Shown here: positions 1 to 7,065 of the stretch, in pieces
Numbering within the stretch: the first letter of the stretch is position 1
Layout: each line of letters opens with the position of its first letter
Assembly (NCBI GenBank): GCA_041662005.1
Contig: JBAZTJ010000005.1
Coordinates: 1-44,355 of the forward strand
Source: DATHXC01 sp041662005
Lineage (GTDB): Bacteria > Pseudomonadota > Gammaproteobacteria > Burkholderiales > Methylophilaceae
Direction of reading: 5' to 3'
Length of the DNA stretch: 44,355 nucleotides
Program-made: the position numbers and the translations under genes
Notes under the pieces: generated by a model
What the model saw: only the letters and a program-made list of their open reading frames with translations
Told to the model about the DNA's origin: nothing
Databases searched by the model: none

Positions 1-52
1 CCCGGACAAACGGATTAAGAGTCCGCTGCTCTACCAGCTGAGCTATTCACCC
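1..52 (-). tRNA. tRNA-Lys (anticodon CUU), 3' part cut by window edge
   Basis: Read on the minus strand, the sequence has a 7-nt acceptor strand GGGTGAA (46-52), TA at positions 8-9, the D-arm GCTC...GAGC, and the anticodon stem CGGA/TCCG around the loop CTCTTAA, which gives anticodon CTT (codon AAG, lysine). The variable loop and the first T-stem bases CGGG follow, and then the window starts, so the T-loop, acceptor 3' strand and any encoded CCA are outside. Identity rests on the anticodon alone because the 3' half is missing. Confidence 0.9.
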
Positions 53-87
53 AATTGGGACGACACTGAGTGTCTTTGGAACCGCGC

Positions 88-116
88 ATTATGGGGATAA
101 AGCGGCTTTGTGTCAA
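88..116 (-). promoter_or_regulatory. Sigma-70 promoter of the tRNA-Lys gene
   Basis: On the minus strand a perfect -35 TTGACA (111-116) is followed after 17 bp by the -10 CATAAT (88-93). A GC-rich discriminator GCGCGG follows, the type typical of stringently controlled stable-RNA promoters. The predicted start is near 80, about 28 nt before the mature tRNA 5' end at 52. Confidence 0.75.
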
Positions 117-136
117 CTTGCCGACGCATATAAAAT
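108..136 (+). promoter_or_regulatory. Possible promoter of pgm, overlapping the tRNA promoter
   Basis: TTGTGT (108-113), a 17-bp spacer and TAAAAT (131-136) form a plausible plus-strand sigma-70 promoter about 35 nt before the chosen pgm start. Its -35 element overlaps the -35 of the divergent tRNA-Lys promoter, so the two could compete for RNA polymerase. No transcript data support it. Confidence 0.4.
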
Positions 137-179
137 GGTAAACTCATTGCTTATCCAGGCCATTCCGAAAGTCTTCACG

Positions 180-1811
180 ATGTCTATCCATGTAATTAAT
201 ACCCAACCATTTACTGACCAGAAGCCAGGCACGTCGGGCTTGCGCAAGCGTGTGCCGGTGTTTAAACAGCCGCATTATCTGGAAAATTTCGTCCAGAGTA
301 TTTTTGATACTATCGCCGCGCCACAGGGCGCAACGCTCACGCTGGGCGGGGATGGCCGTTTTTACAACCGCGAGGCTATCCAGATCATCATCAAGATGGC
401 AGCCGCTAATGGCTTTGGCCGTGTGCTGGTGGGGCAGGGCGGCATACTCTCTACGCCGGCGGCATCGGCGGTGATACGCAAATATGCCACTTACGGCGGC
501 ATCATCCTTTCTGCCAGCCATAACCCCGGTGGGCCGGATGGCGATTTCGGGATTAAGTACAACACCGCCAATGGCGGGCCTGCGCCGGAGAAAGTCACTG
601 AGGCGATTTACCATTGCAGCAAAAAAATCAGCGTGTACCACATACTGGAGGCGCCTGATGTGGCCTTGGATGTGATTGGCGTGACTGAGTTGGCGGGCAT
701 GAAGGTTGAGGTGATAGATGCCGTGGCGGATTACGCCGAGCTGATGGGTTCGTTATTCGATTTCGCGGCGATCCGCGATTTGTTTGCCAGCGGCTTCCGC
801 ATGAAGTTTGATGCGATGCACGCGGTGACAGGGCCGTATGCGCGAGAGATTTTTCTGAATCATCTGGGTGCACCCGCGGATAGCGTGATGAATGCGGTGC
901 CACTGGAAGACTTTGGCGGAGGCCACCCGGACCCTAACCTGACGTATGCCCATGACCTGGTTGAGATCATGTACGGTGATGACGCGCCTGAGTTTGGTGC
1001 TGCATCGGATGGCGATGGCGACCGCAACATGATACTGGGCAACCATTTTTTTGTGACACCGTCTGACAGCCTTGCCATTATCGCTGCCAGTGCGCGGCTG
1101 GCGCCGGGCTATGCAAAGGGCATTGCCGGGGTGGCGCGCTCCATGCCGACCAGTGCGGCGGTAGACAGGGTGGCGCAAGAGCTGGATATTCCATGCTATG
1201 AAACGCCAACTGGCTGGAAATTTTTCGGCAACCTGATGGATGCCGGCAAAGTGACGCTGTGCGGCGAAGAAAGTTTTGGCACCGGATCAGACCATGTGCG
1301 CGAAAAGGATGGCCTGTGGGCCGTGCTGTTCTGGCTGAATATACTCGCCATCAAGCGGCAATCGGTTGAGACGCTGGTGATGCGTCACTGGCGGCAGTTT
1401 GGGCGCAATGTGTATTCGCGCCACGATTATGAGGCTATCCCCACCGAAGCAGCGAATAGCGTGATGGCGCATATCCACGCGCGCTTTGCCGACTTGCCGG
1501 GTGCGCAGTTCGGGCGTTATACCGTCAACACCTGCGATGATTTCAGTTATACCGACCCTATCGATGGCAGCGTGAGCACCAATCAGGGCGTGCGCATCCT
1601 GTTTACCGATGGTTCACGGATTGTGTTCCGCCTCTCCGGCACCGGTACTGAAGGCGCCACGATACGTATCTACCTGGAAGCCTACGAGCCGGATGCTGCT
1701 AACCACCATCTGGATGCGCAGGTAGCGCTGGCCGAGATGATACAGATTGCCTTGCAGATTTCGGAGCTGAAGCAACGCACTGGCCGCGATACACCGACTG
1801 TGATTACCTGA
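180..1811 (+). CDS. pgm: Phosphoglucomutase, alpha-D-glucose-phosphate specific
   Basis: Interconverts glucose-1-phosphate and glucose-6-phosphate in the cytoplasm, linking glycogen and nucleotide-sugar synthesis to central sugar phosphates. The 543-residue protein has the phosphohexomutase landmarks: the catalytic phosphoserine loop SASHNPGG with Ser113, the metal loop DGDGDR at 277-282, the sugar-binding GEESFG motif, and a C-terminal phosphate-binding RLSGTG segment. Length and motifs fit the eukaryote-like Pgm family of about 545 residues, which is distinct from the shorter algC product encoded at 4430-5803. The ATG at 180 was chosen because the protein then begins MSIHVINTQPF as in relatives. 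An in-frame ATG at 108 would add 24 unrelated residues and would start inside the predicted promoter. Shine-Dalgarno complementarity is weak. The gene is monocistronic. Confidence 0.92.
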   Translation: MSIHVINTQPFTDQKPGTSGLRKRVPVFKQPHYLENFVQSIFDTIAAPQGATLTLGGDGRFYNREAIQIIIKMAAANGFGRVLVGQGGILSTPAASAVIRKYATYGGIILSASHNPGGPDGDFGIKYNTANGGPAPEKVTEAIYHCSKKISVYHILEAPDVALDVIGVTELAGMKVEVIDAVADYAELMGSLFDFAAIRDLFASGFRMKFDAMHAVTGPYAREIFLNHLGAPADSVMNAVPLEDFGGGHPDPNLTYAHDLVEIMYGDDAPEFGAASDGDGDRNMILGNHFFVTPSDSLAIIAASARLAPGYAKGIAGVARSMPTSAAVDRVAQELDIPCYETPTGWKFFGNLMDAGKVTLCGEESFGTGSDHVREKDGLWAVLFWLNILAIKRQSVETLVMRHWRQFGRNVYSRHDYEAIPTEAANSVMAHIHARFADLPGAQFGRYTVNTCDDFSYTDPIDGSVSTNQGVRILFTDGSRIVFRLSGTGTEGATIRIYLEAYEPDAANHHLDAQVALAEMIQIALQISELKQRTGRDTPTVIT

Positions 1812-1844
1812 GTACTGGGTTGGTTGAAGTTGTTGTAAGAGTGT

Positions 1845-1874
1845 AAAAAATTAGGCCAGCATTGCTGGCCTAAT
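1845..1874 (-). terminator. Rho-independent terminator of the EF-hand gene
   Basis: A perfect stem (TTAGGCCAGC, loop ATT, complement; 1851-1873) is followed on the minus strand by six Ts (A-tract 1845-1850 on the plus strand). It lies just after the stop of the minus-strand EF-hand gene. It may also slow transcription from pgm, but the plus side lacks a T-tract. Confidence 0.85.
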
Positions 1875-1906
1875 CCATTTATGGCATTGCAGTTATCGCA
1901 GGCAGG

Positions 1907-2389
1907 TTAATTGCCGGTTTGTTTTGCCAGCCACTCTTGCGGATCCAGTTGTTTGTCACCGGATTTATCCATCGCAGTGAATAGTTTTTGATGGTAGTTA
2001 ATGAACTCGGTTTTGGTCACCAGGTGGTCACCGTCCGTATCTATCATCCCCATCATTTTCATGGAGCGCAATTCGCGGCTGTAGCCGCCGGTGGCAATGC
2101 TCACTTTTTCTTCACCTTTGGTGCCTACCCACTCTTTAGCATCCAGAGAGTCATCGGTATCTTTATTCAGTGCATCAAAAATAGAGCCGTAGTAGCTGTC
2201 AAATTCTGCGCTGGACACCATGTGGTTGCCGTCGGCATCCAGCATCTTCATCATGTCCATCTTGTGCATTTCACGGGCATATCCACCGGTGCTGAGCATG
2301 GCATCTGCCGCCAGGACAGGGCTTGAGAAAAGGGCGCTTGATACCAATAAGCCAGCGATAAGTGCGGTACTTCTAAGTTGAGTTTTCAT
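1907..2389 (-). CDS. Secreted protein with four EF-hands, internally duplicated
   Basis: A 160-residue protein with an N-terminal signal peptide (hydrophobic 8-22, likely cleavage after Ala27), so probably periplasmic. Four canonical 12-residue EF-hand loops are visible at 51-62, 75-86, 117-128 and 141-152, each ending in the conserved Glu. Residues 34-89 and 100-155 are copies of each other: both start TGGY, carry a Met-rich helix and contain two loops at a fixed 66-residue offset, so an EF-hand pair was duplicated. Loops 1 and 3 have His at position 6 where Gly is usual. Loops 2 and 4 have Asp at position 9. A strong ribosome site (AAGGAG) precedes the ATG, and a terminator follows the gene. 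The likely role is calcium, or possibly lanthanide, buffering or sensing in the periplasm. The ligand is not known, and lanmodulin's proline at loop position 2 is absent. Confidence 0.85.
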   Translation of the reverse strand: MKTQLRSTALIAGLLVSSALFSSPVLAADAMLSTGGYAREMHKMDMMKMLDADGNHMVSSAEFDSYYGSIFDALNKDTDDSLDAKEWVGTKGEEKVSIATGGYSRELRSMKMMGMIDTDGDHLVTKTEFINYHQKLFTAMDKSGDKQLDPQEWLAKQTGN

Positions 2390-2530
2390 AACAATCTCCT
2401 TTATTAAATGAAAGTAAAAATTTCGTTTCCACGTGGTATCGCTGCTAGCAATCGTTAGTCATGCCAACATGGAATTACTTACATTTAATTTTAAGGATCG
2501 GCTGCGAGGCAGTATTGATGCGGCTACTGG

Positions 2531-2560
2531 CAGGCTGGCATTGAGGCGTTTGCCAGCCTG
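2531..2560. repeat. Perfect 10-bp inverted repeat (stem-loop) downstream of the GAPDH-like gene
   Basis: CAGGCTGGCA (2531-2540) and its exact complement TGCCAGCCTG (2551-2560) flank a 10-nt loop. There is no T-tract on either strand, so it is not a classical terminator. It lies between the 3' end of the GAPDH-like gene and the upstream region of the EF-hand gene. It could stabilise the 3' end of the GAPDH-like mRNA or act as a Rho-assisted stop. Confidence 0.45.
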
Positions 2561-2594
2561 GGAGGGGTATGTAACTGAGTTGATTGCTGCTAAA

Positions 2595-3689
2595 TCATGC
2601 AATCATCAATGCGGGTTCTACCAGTTTTAATTTATGTTCAACTTTCTTGGCACGGTGGATCACGCTTAGTACATCCAGCACGCGACAGCAGTAGGCGGCT
2701 TCGTTGTCGTGCATGAGGGATAACCCCAGGTGGCGGCCATTGCTCACGGTCAGGTGCTTCATGAGCAGGATGGACGAGAACTCTGTGCCCAGGTAATCGA
2801 TACTCGCGCGCTGGTGGCCCCAGGCGCCATAGTCACAGTGGATGACGCCTTCCAGTTCGGTTCTGGCATATTGCTCAAACAGGGCAATGCACTCATCGCG
2901 CGTGGTATCCCTGGATAGGGTTGCCGTTAAATCGATGACCGAGACGACTTCGGTGGGTACGCGGTATGAGAGTGAATCCAGCTTGCCTTCCAGCTCCGGT
3001 ATCACCAGGCTGGTAGAGGCGCCTACATTGGTGCCGGTAGGGATGATGGATGCGGCACAGGAGCGGCCCAGGTGCGAGGTGGGGTGGAAGCTATCGAGTG
3101 CGCGCTGGTCTGAAAGCGCGGGGTGTATGGTGATGATGCGGGCATAATCGATGCCGAAGTGTTTGTTGAGGATGTGGGCGATGGGCACAAAGCCGTTGCC
3201 GGTGCAGGTGTTGGAGGCTATCACATCATGCTTTTCAGGGTCGTAGGCATCGTTATTCACGCCGTAGACCAGGCTGATATCGCAGCCTGCAATGTTAGAG
3301 GTACAAACCACTTTTTTGGCGATTTTGTTATCAATGATGCTGCGCATGCTGTCGATGGTGGCCGTTCCGGTCGCATCGATAAATACATCCAGCTCAAACT
3401 CGCGTAACGCACCCAGGCCATCTTCATCCGGACGGCGGCGGCGGTCTACCCGCTCATAGCGAACGCTCTTCTGGCCGAGCTTTAAATCATTGCCCTGAAA
3501 ATCCAGCGTGAAAGGGGGTCTGCCGTAAGTGCTGTCATGCGCCAGCAGGTAGGTCACCTGATCTATTGGCATCACATCGCAAACAACGCGAATATCAAAT
3601 CTGCCTGATGCAATCTTGGTGTGATTGGCGCGTAAAATTCCGCGGCCTATTCTACCAAGCCCAGCAATACCGACTCGCAAAGGTCTCAT
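2595..3689 (-). CDS. Divergent glyceraldehyde-3-phosphate dehydrogenase family protein
   Basis: A 364-residue protein with GAPDH architecture. The N-terminal Rossmann motif GIAGLGRIGRG (7-17) is followed by the YLLAHDSTYGR segment, and the catalytic domain has Cys162 in the context SNTCTGNG and the partner His189 in TIHP. A C-terminal NEAAYCCRVLD segment replaces the usual NEWGYSNRV. The nucleophile and its His are kept, so it is probably an active NAD(P)-dependent phosphorylating dehydrogenase, but the motif around the Cys differs clearly from the SCTTNC of ordinary GapA and erythrose-4-phosphate dehydrogenase. The substrate could be glyceraldehyde-3-phosphate or a related aldehyde. A GGAG ribosome site lies 9 nt before the ATG. 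The gene stands alone on the minus strand. I am sure of the superfamily but not of the substrate. Confidence 0.82.
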   Translation of the reverse strand: MRPLRVGIAGLGRIGRGILRANHTKIASGRFDIRVVCDVMPIDQVTYLLAHDSTYGRPPFTLDFQGNDLKLGQKSVRYERVDRRRRPDEDGLGALREFELDVFIDATGTATIDSMRSIIDNKIAKKVVCTSNIAGCDISLVYGVNNDAYDPEKHDVIASNTCTGNGFVPIAHILNKHFGIDYARIITIHPALSDQRALDSFHPTSHLGRSCAASIIPTGTNVGASTSLVIPELEGKLDSLSYRVPTEVVSVIDLTATLSRDTTRDECIALFEQYARTELEGVIHCDYGAWGHQRASIDYLGTEFSSILLMKHLTVSNGRHLGLSLMHDNEAAYCCRVLDVLSVIHRAKKVEHKLKLVEPALMIA

Positions 3690-3952
3690 TACACGTGCTC
3701 CGATTGGCTGTTTATTTTATTTGTTGCGCTTCAGGCGGCTGGTGATCAGGGCTTGAATGGCTCGGGTAGCTGCCTTGTTACTCAGCGCTTGGTAGTTATT
3801 TCGGCACTTTTTGCACAAACTTTATGATAGGCAAAAAAATGTTTATACGACAGCAGGGGTATTGCGGGAAAAACAGCGGATTGGTGGGGTATTTACAACA
3901 GAATATTGAAATTTCGATATGCAGCAACGCCAGAAATGGCGTCGCGATTTAG

Positions 3953-4429
3953 TTACTCTTCAACCTGCTGGATGGTCATTTCACCTTTATATAACCTGAC
4001 ATCCATGCGCCCCAGAAATGACATGCCCAGCAGCACATCGCCATTCAGGCCGGGCGCGATCACGGCGCCTACATCATTGGCTTCCACACCGCCCAGTTTG
4101 ACCGAATCCAGGCGCGTCATGTAGGCCACGGTGTCGCCATTGGCTGTGCTGGTGCGGATAGCGGTGCGGCTGGTCAGGCCCAGCTTGTTGGCCACTGCTT
4201 GCGAGATGGCCACGCCGGTGGCGCCGGTATCTACCAGCACATCTACCTTGTTGCCGTTGATAAGCGCTTCCGCTCGGTAGTGGCCATCCGTGCCGCGCTG
4301 CAGCACCACGGTGCGGCTTTCACCCAGCACGGCGATCTTGTTGGGGTTGAGCACGCTATCCGCCAGGTAATAGATAACGCCCGCTAGCACTAGCCAGATG
4401 ATGCTGGCAAAAATGGTATTTCTGGACAT
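3953..4429 (-). CDS. Membrane-anchored clan AA aspartic protease, TIGR02281-like
   Basis: A 158-residue protein with one N-terminal membrane segment (about 5-24) and then a retropepsin-like domain. The single active-site triad is Asp67-Thr68-Gly69 in VLVDTGATGVAIS, with the hydrophobic-hydrophobic-Gly partner LLGMSFLGRM near the C terminus. Single-domain proteases of this kind work as dimers, and the catalytic domain here would face the periplasm. The start codon directly follows the stop of the upstream phosphohexomutase gene (TAA then ATG with no gap), so the two are translationally linked. A 6-bp hairpin with a GAAA loop lies just past the stop (3927-3942), without a T-tract. The substrate is unknown. 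Confidence 0.85.
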   Translation of the reverse strand: MSRNTIFASIIWLVLAGVIYYLADSVLNPNKIAVLGESRTVVLQRGTDGHYRAEALINGNKVDVLVDTGATGVAISQAVANKLGLTSRTAIRTSTANGDTVAYMTRLDSVKLGGVEANDVGAVIAPGLNGDVLLGMSFLGRMDVRLYKGEMTIQQVEE

Positions 4430-5803
4430 TTAAAAAGGCAGCTGCACGTGTGGTGCGGTGCCCAGAATCACCTCGCGAAAGGCTTGCTGGATGCGCTGCA
4501 ATGCAGCTTCGTTATCTGCCTCAAAGCGCAGCACGATGACAGGCGTGGTATTGGATGGCCGCATCAGGCCGAAGCCATCCGGGTATTCCACACGCAAGCC
4601 ATCGATGGTGATGACCTCAGTAGCGCCAGCGAATTTAGCAGTCTGTTGCAGCTTGGCGATGAGGGCATGCGGCTCACCTTCTTGCATGCTGATGTGTTGC
4701 TCGGGGGTGCTTACGCTATCCGGCAGCGCATTTAACACGGCGGAAGGATTATCGAAATGGCTCAGGATTTCCAGCAGGCGTGCGCCGGAGTAAAGGCCAT
4801 CGTCAAAGCCAAACCATCTTTCCTTGAAGAAAACGTGGCCGCTCATCTCGCCTGCCAGCGCGGAGCCGGTTTCTTTCATCTTGGCTTTCACCAGTGAATG
4901 GCCGGTTTTCCACATCAGCGGAACGCCGCCGCGTGCCTTGATCCAGGGCGCCAGGTTGCGTGTGGATTTCACGTCATAAATGATAGTGGCACCGGGTTCA
5001 CGCTTGAGTACGTCTTCCGCAAACAGCAACAACTGTCGATCGGGGTAGATGATGTTGCCTTCCTTGGTGACCACACCGAGGCGGTCGCCGTCGCCATCAA
5101 AGGCCAGGCCGATTTCGGCATCGCCATGCTGGAACGCCTGAATCAGGTCTTGCAGGTTCTCAGGCACCGACGGGTCGGGGTGATGGTTGGGGAAATGGCC
5201 ATCTACTTCGCAGAATAACTCTTCTACTTCACAGCCCAGCCCGCGATACAGCGGGGCGGCAAATGCGCCCGGCACGCCATTGCCGCAATCCACGGCTATC
5301 TTCATGGGGCGTGCCAGTTTGATATCTGAGGTGATACGGGCGATATAGTCGGGGGCAATATCGTAGCTGCTTTCCATTCCGTTGCCATGCGCGAAGTCGC
5401 TTTGTTCTATGCGTAAGCGCAGGCTTTGTATGGTGTCGCCGGAAAGGGTTTCCTCGGCCAGCACCATCTTCAGGCCGTTATAGTCCGGCGGGTTGTGGCT
5501 ACCGGTAACCATCACACCGCAATGGGTGTTGAGATGGTAAGCCGCGAAGTAGACCATGGGCGTGGCGACCAGTCCCAGGTTGATCACGTCGATACCAGCT
5601 TGGCGGATACCGAGCGACAGAGCGCCAGCAAGCTCAGGGCCGGACAGGCGGCCATCGTAGCCCACACAGACTTTGCTCTGCCGGCGTGCCACCGCCTCGC
5701 TACCGATGGCGTGGCCAATGGCTTGCACGATCTCCGGGGTGAGTGTTTTGCCGACTATGCCGCGGATGTCGTAGGCCTTGAATATTTCTTTTGGTATTTG
5801 CAT
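4430..5803 (-). CDS. algC: Phosphomannomutase/phosphoglucomutase
   Basis: A 457-residue enzyme of the bacterial phosphohexomutase family, which interconverts mannose-1-/6-phosphate and usually also glucose-1-/6-phosphate to supply GDP-mannose and other sugar nucleotides for envelope polysaccharides. Landmarks in order are the N-terminal FKAYDIRGIVG, the phosphoserine loop TGSHNPPDYNG with Ser102, the metal-binding DGDGDRLG loop, the substrate loop GEMSGHVFF and the C-terminal phosphate-binding RPSNTTP. Length and motif variants match AlgC/ManB rather than GlmM. It is the promoter-proximal gene of a two-gene unit with the aspartic protease. With pgm at 180-1811, the window encodes two distinct phosphohexomutases within 6 kb. 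Confidence 0.9.
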   Translation of the reverse strand: MQIPKEIFKAYDIRGIVGKTLTPEIVQAIGHAIGSEAVARRQSKVCVGYDGRLSGPELAGALSLGIRQAGIDVINLGLVATPMVYFAAYHLNTHCGVMVTGSHNPPDYNGLKMVLAEETLSGDTIQSLRLRIEQSDFAHGNGMESSYDIAPDYIARITSDIKLARPMKIAVDCGNGVPGAFAAPLYRGLGCEVEELFCEVDGHFPNHHPDPSVPENLQDLIQAFQHGDAEIGLAFDGDGDRLGVVTKEGNIIYPDRQLLLFAEDVLKREPGATIIYDVKSTRNLAPWIKARGGVPLMWKTGHSLVKAKMKETGSALAGEMSGHVFFKERWFGFDDGLYSGARLLEILSHFDNPSAVLNALPDSVSTPEQHISMQEGEPHALIAKLQQTAKFAGATEVITIDGLRVEYPDGFGLMRPSNTTPVIVLRFEADNEAALQRIQQAFREVILGTAPHVQLPF

Positions 5804-5865
5804 GGGAGTGGCTTAAATAGTCTTTAAATGTGAATTGTAGCAATCCCGATGATAGCAAGGTATAG

Positions 5866-6822
5866 CTAGGTACTGCTGTTGAGGAAACATATTATGCGTT
5901 GCGGTAGCCAGTCGACGCCCTTGCCTGAAAGGCTGCTGGCAAACCCGGCATGGCCGCCTTGTGCCGGAAAATCCATGATGACCGAGGCCGACACTTCACT
6001 GGCATCGGGTAAATCCTTCTCTGGCAGGAAAGGGTCATTGCGGGCGTTGATGAGCAGGGTGGGCAGACAGATGGATTTCAGGAATGGGCGACTATTGGAT
6101 TTCTCCCAATAGTCATCTGCGCTGGCAAAGCCGTGTAAAGGCGCGGTGAACAGGTCATCGTAATGCCACAGATTATCTACGGCTTGTATGGCGGGTACAT
6201 CGAAAGCCAACTGGTGGTGCGTAATCATGGCTAGCGCTTTGGGGCGTAATGTTTTCAGGAACAACCGTGCATAAATCTTGTTGAAGCCACTACCCAGCAC
6301 ATGCCCGGTGGTGGGCAATGCCAAAGGCGCGGAAATCGCAATGGCTTTATCAATGACCTTACTTGCACTTTGCTGCTGTTCGCCCAGCCATTTGAGCAGG
6401 GCATTGCCGCCGAGTGAAACGCCGACGGCGTAAATCCGCCCTGACTCCGAGGCACGTAAGCGGCGCAATATCCAGTCTATCTCAGCTGAGTCGCCGCAGT
6501 GATAGCCGCGTGGAAGGCGGTTGGGCTTGCCGCCGCAACCGCGAAAGTGCACCACTACGCCACGCCATTTTTTCTCTTGTAATGCGGCCATCAAGCGCAA
6601 GGCATAATGCGAGTTTGAGTTGCCTTCCAACCCATGAAACAGCACCACCAGGGGTTGGTCTGCTGCACCGGCTAGCCAGTCCAGCTCAATAAAATCACCG
6701 TCCGGTGTGGTCCATTCTTCGCGGCGATATTGGATTGTCGGCAGCGGTAACCAGGCGGCGGGGTAGATGGTCTGCAGGTGGCGACCTGGCAGCCAGAATG
6801 GCGGCTGATAGCTGGCGTACAT
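5866..6822 (-). CDS. Alpha/beta hydrolase of the YheT family
   Basis: A 318-residue hydrolase of unknown physiological substrate; relatives are called YheT or AB-hydrolase family 4. It shows an oxyanion-hole segment LVVLFHGLEGNSNSHYA (58-74), the nucleophile elbow GVSLGGN with Ser136, a late Asp in NARNDPFLP and the catalytic His in GGHAGF. The start at 6822 (MYASYQPPFWLPGRHLQT) was chosen because relatives begin there and because it sits 17 nt after the iscX stop. A start at 6897 would add 25 unrelated residues overlapping iscX. It probably shares a transcript with iscX. Confidence 0.85.
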   Translation of the reverse strand: MYASYQPPFWLPGRHLQTIYPAAWLPLPTIQYRREEWTTPDGDFIELDWLAGAADQPLVVLFHGLEGNSNSHYALRLMAALQEKKWRGVVVHFRGCGGKPNRLPRGYHCGDSAEIDWILRRLRASESGRIYAVGVSLGGNALLKWLGEQQQSASKVIDKAIAISAPLALPTTGHVLGSGFNKIYARLFLKTLRPKALAMITHHQLAFDVPAIQAVDNLWHYDDLFTAPLHGFASADDYWEKSNSRPFLKSICLPTLLINARNDPFLPEKDLPDASEVSASVIMDFPAQGGHAGFASSLSGKGVDWLPQRIICFLNSST

Positions 6823-6839
6823 GGCTGGTGTACTGCTAC

Positions 6840-7034
6840 TTACTCTGCTTCGTCTATCCAGGCCAGTTGTATGGCTTCCAGTATTTTCTCGCCGCAATGG
6901 TCATGCAGATCGTTAAAGCCTTCCAACTCGATTACCCAGTTGAATAAATCGGTAAAACGTATGGTTTTGGGGTCGATATCCGGGTGCTTGTCGTAAAGCT
7001 CCTCCGCGATTTGCTGCGTGTCTGTCCATTTCAT
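6840..7034 (-). CDS. iscX: Fe-S cluster assembly protein IscX
   Basis: A small acidic protein of 64 residues that aligns almost end to end with E. coli IscX (YfhJ): KWTD near the start, LYDKHPDIDPKTIRFTDLF in the middle, and EKILEAIQLAWIDEAE at the C terminus. IscX binds the cysteine desulfurase IscS and iron and tunes sulfur transfer for Fe-S cluster building. It normally sits at the end of the isc operon after fdx. Here no other isc gene is in the window and it lies between a flavin oxidoreductase and a YheT hydrolase on the minus strand, so it is an orphan copy or the isc operon is dispersed. Confidence 0.92.
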   Translation of the reverse strand: MKWTDTQQIAEELYDKHPDIDPKTIRFTDLFNWVIELEGFNDLHDHCGEKILEAIQLAWIDEAE

Positions 7035-7065
7035 GGTGCTTTCCTTAGAGTATTGATCTTGGTAA

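Noticed and set aside
1907..2389. Lanmodulin
   Set aside because: It has four EF-hands and a signal peptide, but none of the loops has proline at position 2, and the duplicated TGGY/Met-rich helix layout differs.
2433..2630. 65-residue plus-strand open frame downstream of the GAPDH-like gene
   Set aside because: It has no ribosome site, contains the 10-bp inverted repeat and runs over the 3' end of the minus-strand gene; the translation shows no domain or signal peptide.
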